In this document: in pieces, positions 63,178 to 64,000 of the stretch
Position numbering within the stretch: the stretch's first letter is position 1
Layout of the letters: every line of letters starts with the position of its first letter
Assembly (NCBI GenBank): GCA_002869695.1
Contig: PKUD01000090.1
Span: 21,146 to 85,145 of the forward strand
DNA from: Desulfuromonas sp.
GTDB taxonomy: Bacteria; Desulfobacterota; Desulfuromonadia; Desulfuromonadales; Geopsychrobacteraceae
Direction: 5' to 3'
Length of the DNA: 64,000 nt
Position numbers and translations under genes: made by a program
Notes under the pieces: model-generated
What the model was told of the DNA's origin: nothing
Database searches by the model: none
The model's input: the letters and a program-made list of their open reading frames with translations, nothing else

Positions 63178-63933
63178 ATGAACAAGATCGTTGGATTTAT
63201 GCTGACCGGCCTGATGCTTGTAGGCCTGATGGGTGGCGTTGCCATGGCCCAGGATGAAGAGTTGATGCAGGATTTTGTCAATCTGGAAAAAGCCTATATT
63301 CCACCACTGTTTTTCACCAACCAGGGACCTGAATTCGTTCTTCCTGCGCAAAAGACCATGAACAACTTCCTCGCCAAGTGGGAAGCTTTCTCTAACAAGT
63401 ACTATGACTACAAACCTGACTACGCCAATTGGCAGAGTTACTTCGACGCGATGGATTATGCCGTCAAAGATGCCGCAACAAAAGTAGGGATCGGCAACAC
63501 TGCCCACGAAGCCCTGGAAGCTGTTCGCGCCACCATGCTGGAGCTGCGTCCCAAAAACGGATTCCCGAAGTTCATCACTGACAAGATGACCATCTACCAT
63601 GACCCGATGGAGCATATTGTCCTCACCCTGAAATCCGCAACTGCACCGACCCCGGAACTAATGGCAGAGCTGGGCGCAACTCTCGAAGAAACCCAGAAAG
63701 CCTGGAGCGAAGTGGAAAAATGCCCGGTCGATGCCGGCTTGTGGGGATTCACAGTCCAGGACATGAACATGTACTACACTATGCTGCAAGCCGAGCGGAC
63801 CGCCCTCGACAACTTTGCTGCAGCATTCGCCTCCGGTAATTTCGCAATGATGAAACAGACCGGGACTCTGGCACTCAAGGGACCGTTCGTCCAGGCCTAT
63901 AAGTTCTTCGGTGCTTTTCCCACAATGCCTTAG
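63178..63933 (+). CDS. Exported helical protein of unknown function
   Basis: A 251-residue protein with a clear signal peptide (residues 1-23, cleavage after AMA). The mature protein looks all-helical, with many aromatic residues (NKYYDYKPDYANWQSYFDAM) and no CxxCH haem motif, lipobox or transmembrane helix. Paired helices suggest a four-helix-bundle-like fold, but no family is recognised. ATG 63178 has AAAGGAG eight bases upstream. Own promoter candidate and a strong terminator indicate a single-gene unit. Confidence 0.75.
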   Translation: MNKIVGFMLTGLMLVGLMGGVAMAQDEELMQDFVNLEKAYIPPLFFTNQGPEFVLPAQKTMNNFLAKWEAFSNKYYDYKPDYANWQSYFDAMDYAVKDAATKVGIGNTAHEALEAVRATMLELRPKNGFPKFITDKMTIYHDPMEHIVLTLKSATAPTPELMAELGATLEETQKAWSEVEKCPVDAGLWGFTVQDMNMYYTMLQAERTALDNFAAAFASGNFAMMKQTGTLALKGPFVQAYKFFGAFPTMP

Positions 63934-63960
63934 ATTTCAAGTCACATAGGACTCATAAAT

Positions 63961-63993
63961 AAAGAGCCGCTCTTTTCAGAGCGGCTCTTTTTA
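63961..63993 (+). terminator. Rho-independent terminator
   Basis: AAAGAGCCGCTCT (63961-63973) pairs with AGAGCGGCTCTTT (63978-63990) around TTTC, followed by further T residues. Confidence 0.92.
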
Positions 63994-64000
63994 GTTGTAT

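Overview
The window looks like chromosomal DNA of an anaerobic, respiring deltaproteobacterium close to Desulfuromonas, Geobacter or Pelobacter (order Desulfuromonadales). The signs are a complete 14-gene nuo operon whose NuoF carries extra ferredoxin domains, menaquinone synthesis by the futalosine route (mqnP-ubiX-mqnE-mqnC), DUF5666 lipoproteins next to a DUF6502 regulator, a probable selenoprotein, and moderately GC-rich DNA. This placement is inference; no rRNA gene is present to confirm it.

Layout. 1-1345: the 5' part of recQ (minus strand, cut by the window edge). 1390-7949: two inverted copies of a roughly 510-bp hairpin-rich intergenic repeat flank an MFS permease, a DedA/YqaA-like protein and the menaquinone cluster. 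7984-16737: hisC, mutY, rnd, fumC, a DMT permease, an HD-domain hydrolase, serS, two tRNA-Ser genes, a DUF2155 protein and tRNA-Arg(ACG). 16.8-18.1 kb: AT-rich, with only two doubtful small ORFs. 18.2-22.7 kb: a peptidoglycan-binding-domain protein and an iron ABC transporter (fbpABC-like) under a Fur-like palindrome. 22.8-26.7 kb: DUF6502 regulator plus two DUF5666 lipoproteins. 27.3-30.3 kb: a large SGNH/TPR/MORN-like membrane protein and an orphan Rap1a/Tai-type protein. 30.5-34.9 kb: tadA, tRNA-Ser(CGA), pcnB, miaA and a family 2 glycosyltransferase. 34.9-49.9 kb: the nuo operon (nuoA to nuoN, minus strand). 50.3-53.2 kb: hslO, an AhpD-like gene with an in-frame UGA in a CxxC-type motif, and an ABC-2 exporter. 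53.3-56.5 kb: S4 RNA-binding protein, cob(I)alamin adenosyltransferase, threonine dehydratase, an orphan PycTM-like effector domain with an in-frame stop, and an unknown protein. 56.7-59.5 kb: a GGDEF/EAL receptor split by a one-base frameshift. 59.7-64 kb: DMT permease, small zinc-ribbon protein, MTH1187-family protein, rsgA and an unknown exported protein.

How the genes fit together. The mqn cluster makes the quinone that the nuo complex reduces, and fumC belongs to the central carbon pathway supplying electrons. Translation genes recur: serS sits directly before two of its own tRNA substrates, and tadA modifies tRNA-Arg(ACG), which is also encoded here. SerRS would also charge tRNA-Sec, which the proposed selenoprotein requires.

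The most interesting signal is the AhpD-like gene at 51188-51460. It reads Cys-Glu-Pro-UGA where the family has CxxC, a hairpin of the bacterial SECIS type follows the UGA, and the frame overlaps the start of hslO (redox chaperone Hsp33). A normal ORF search misses it. Next are the paired multi-hairpin repeats, the orphan PycTM-like gene, and the DUF6502/DUF5666 operon whose predicted -10 lies inside a palindrome.
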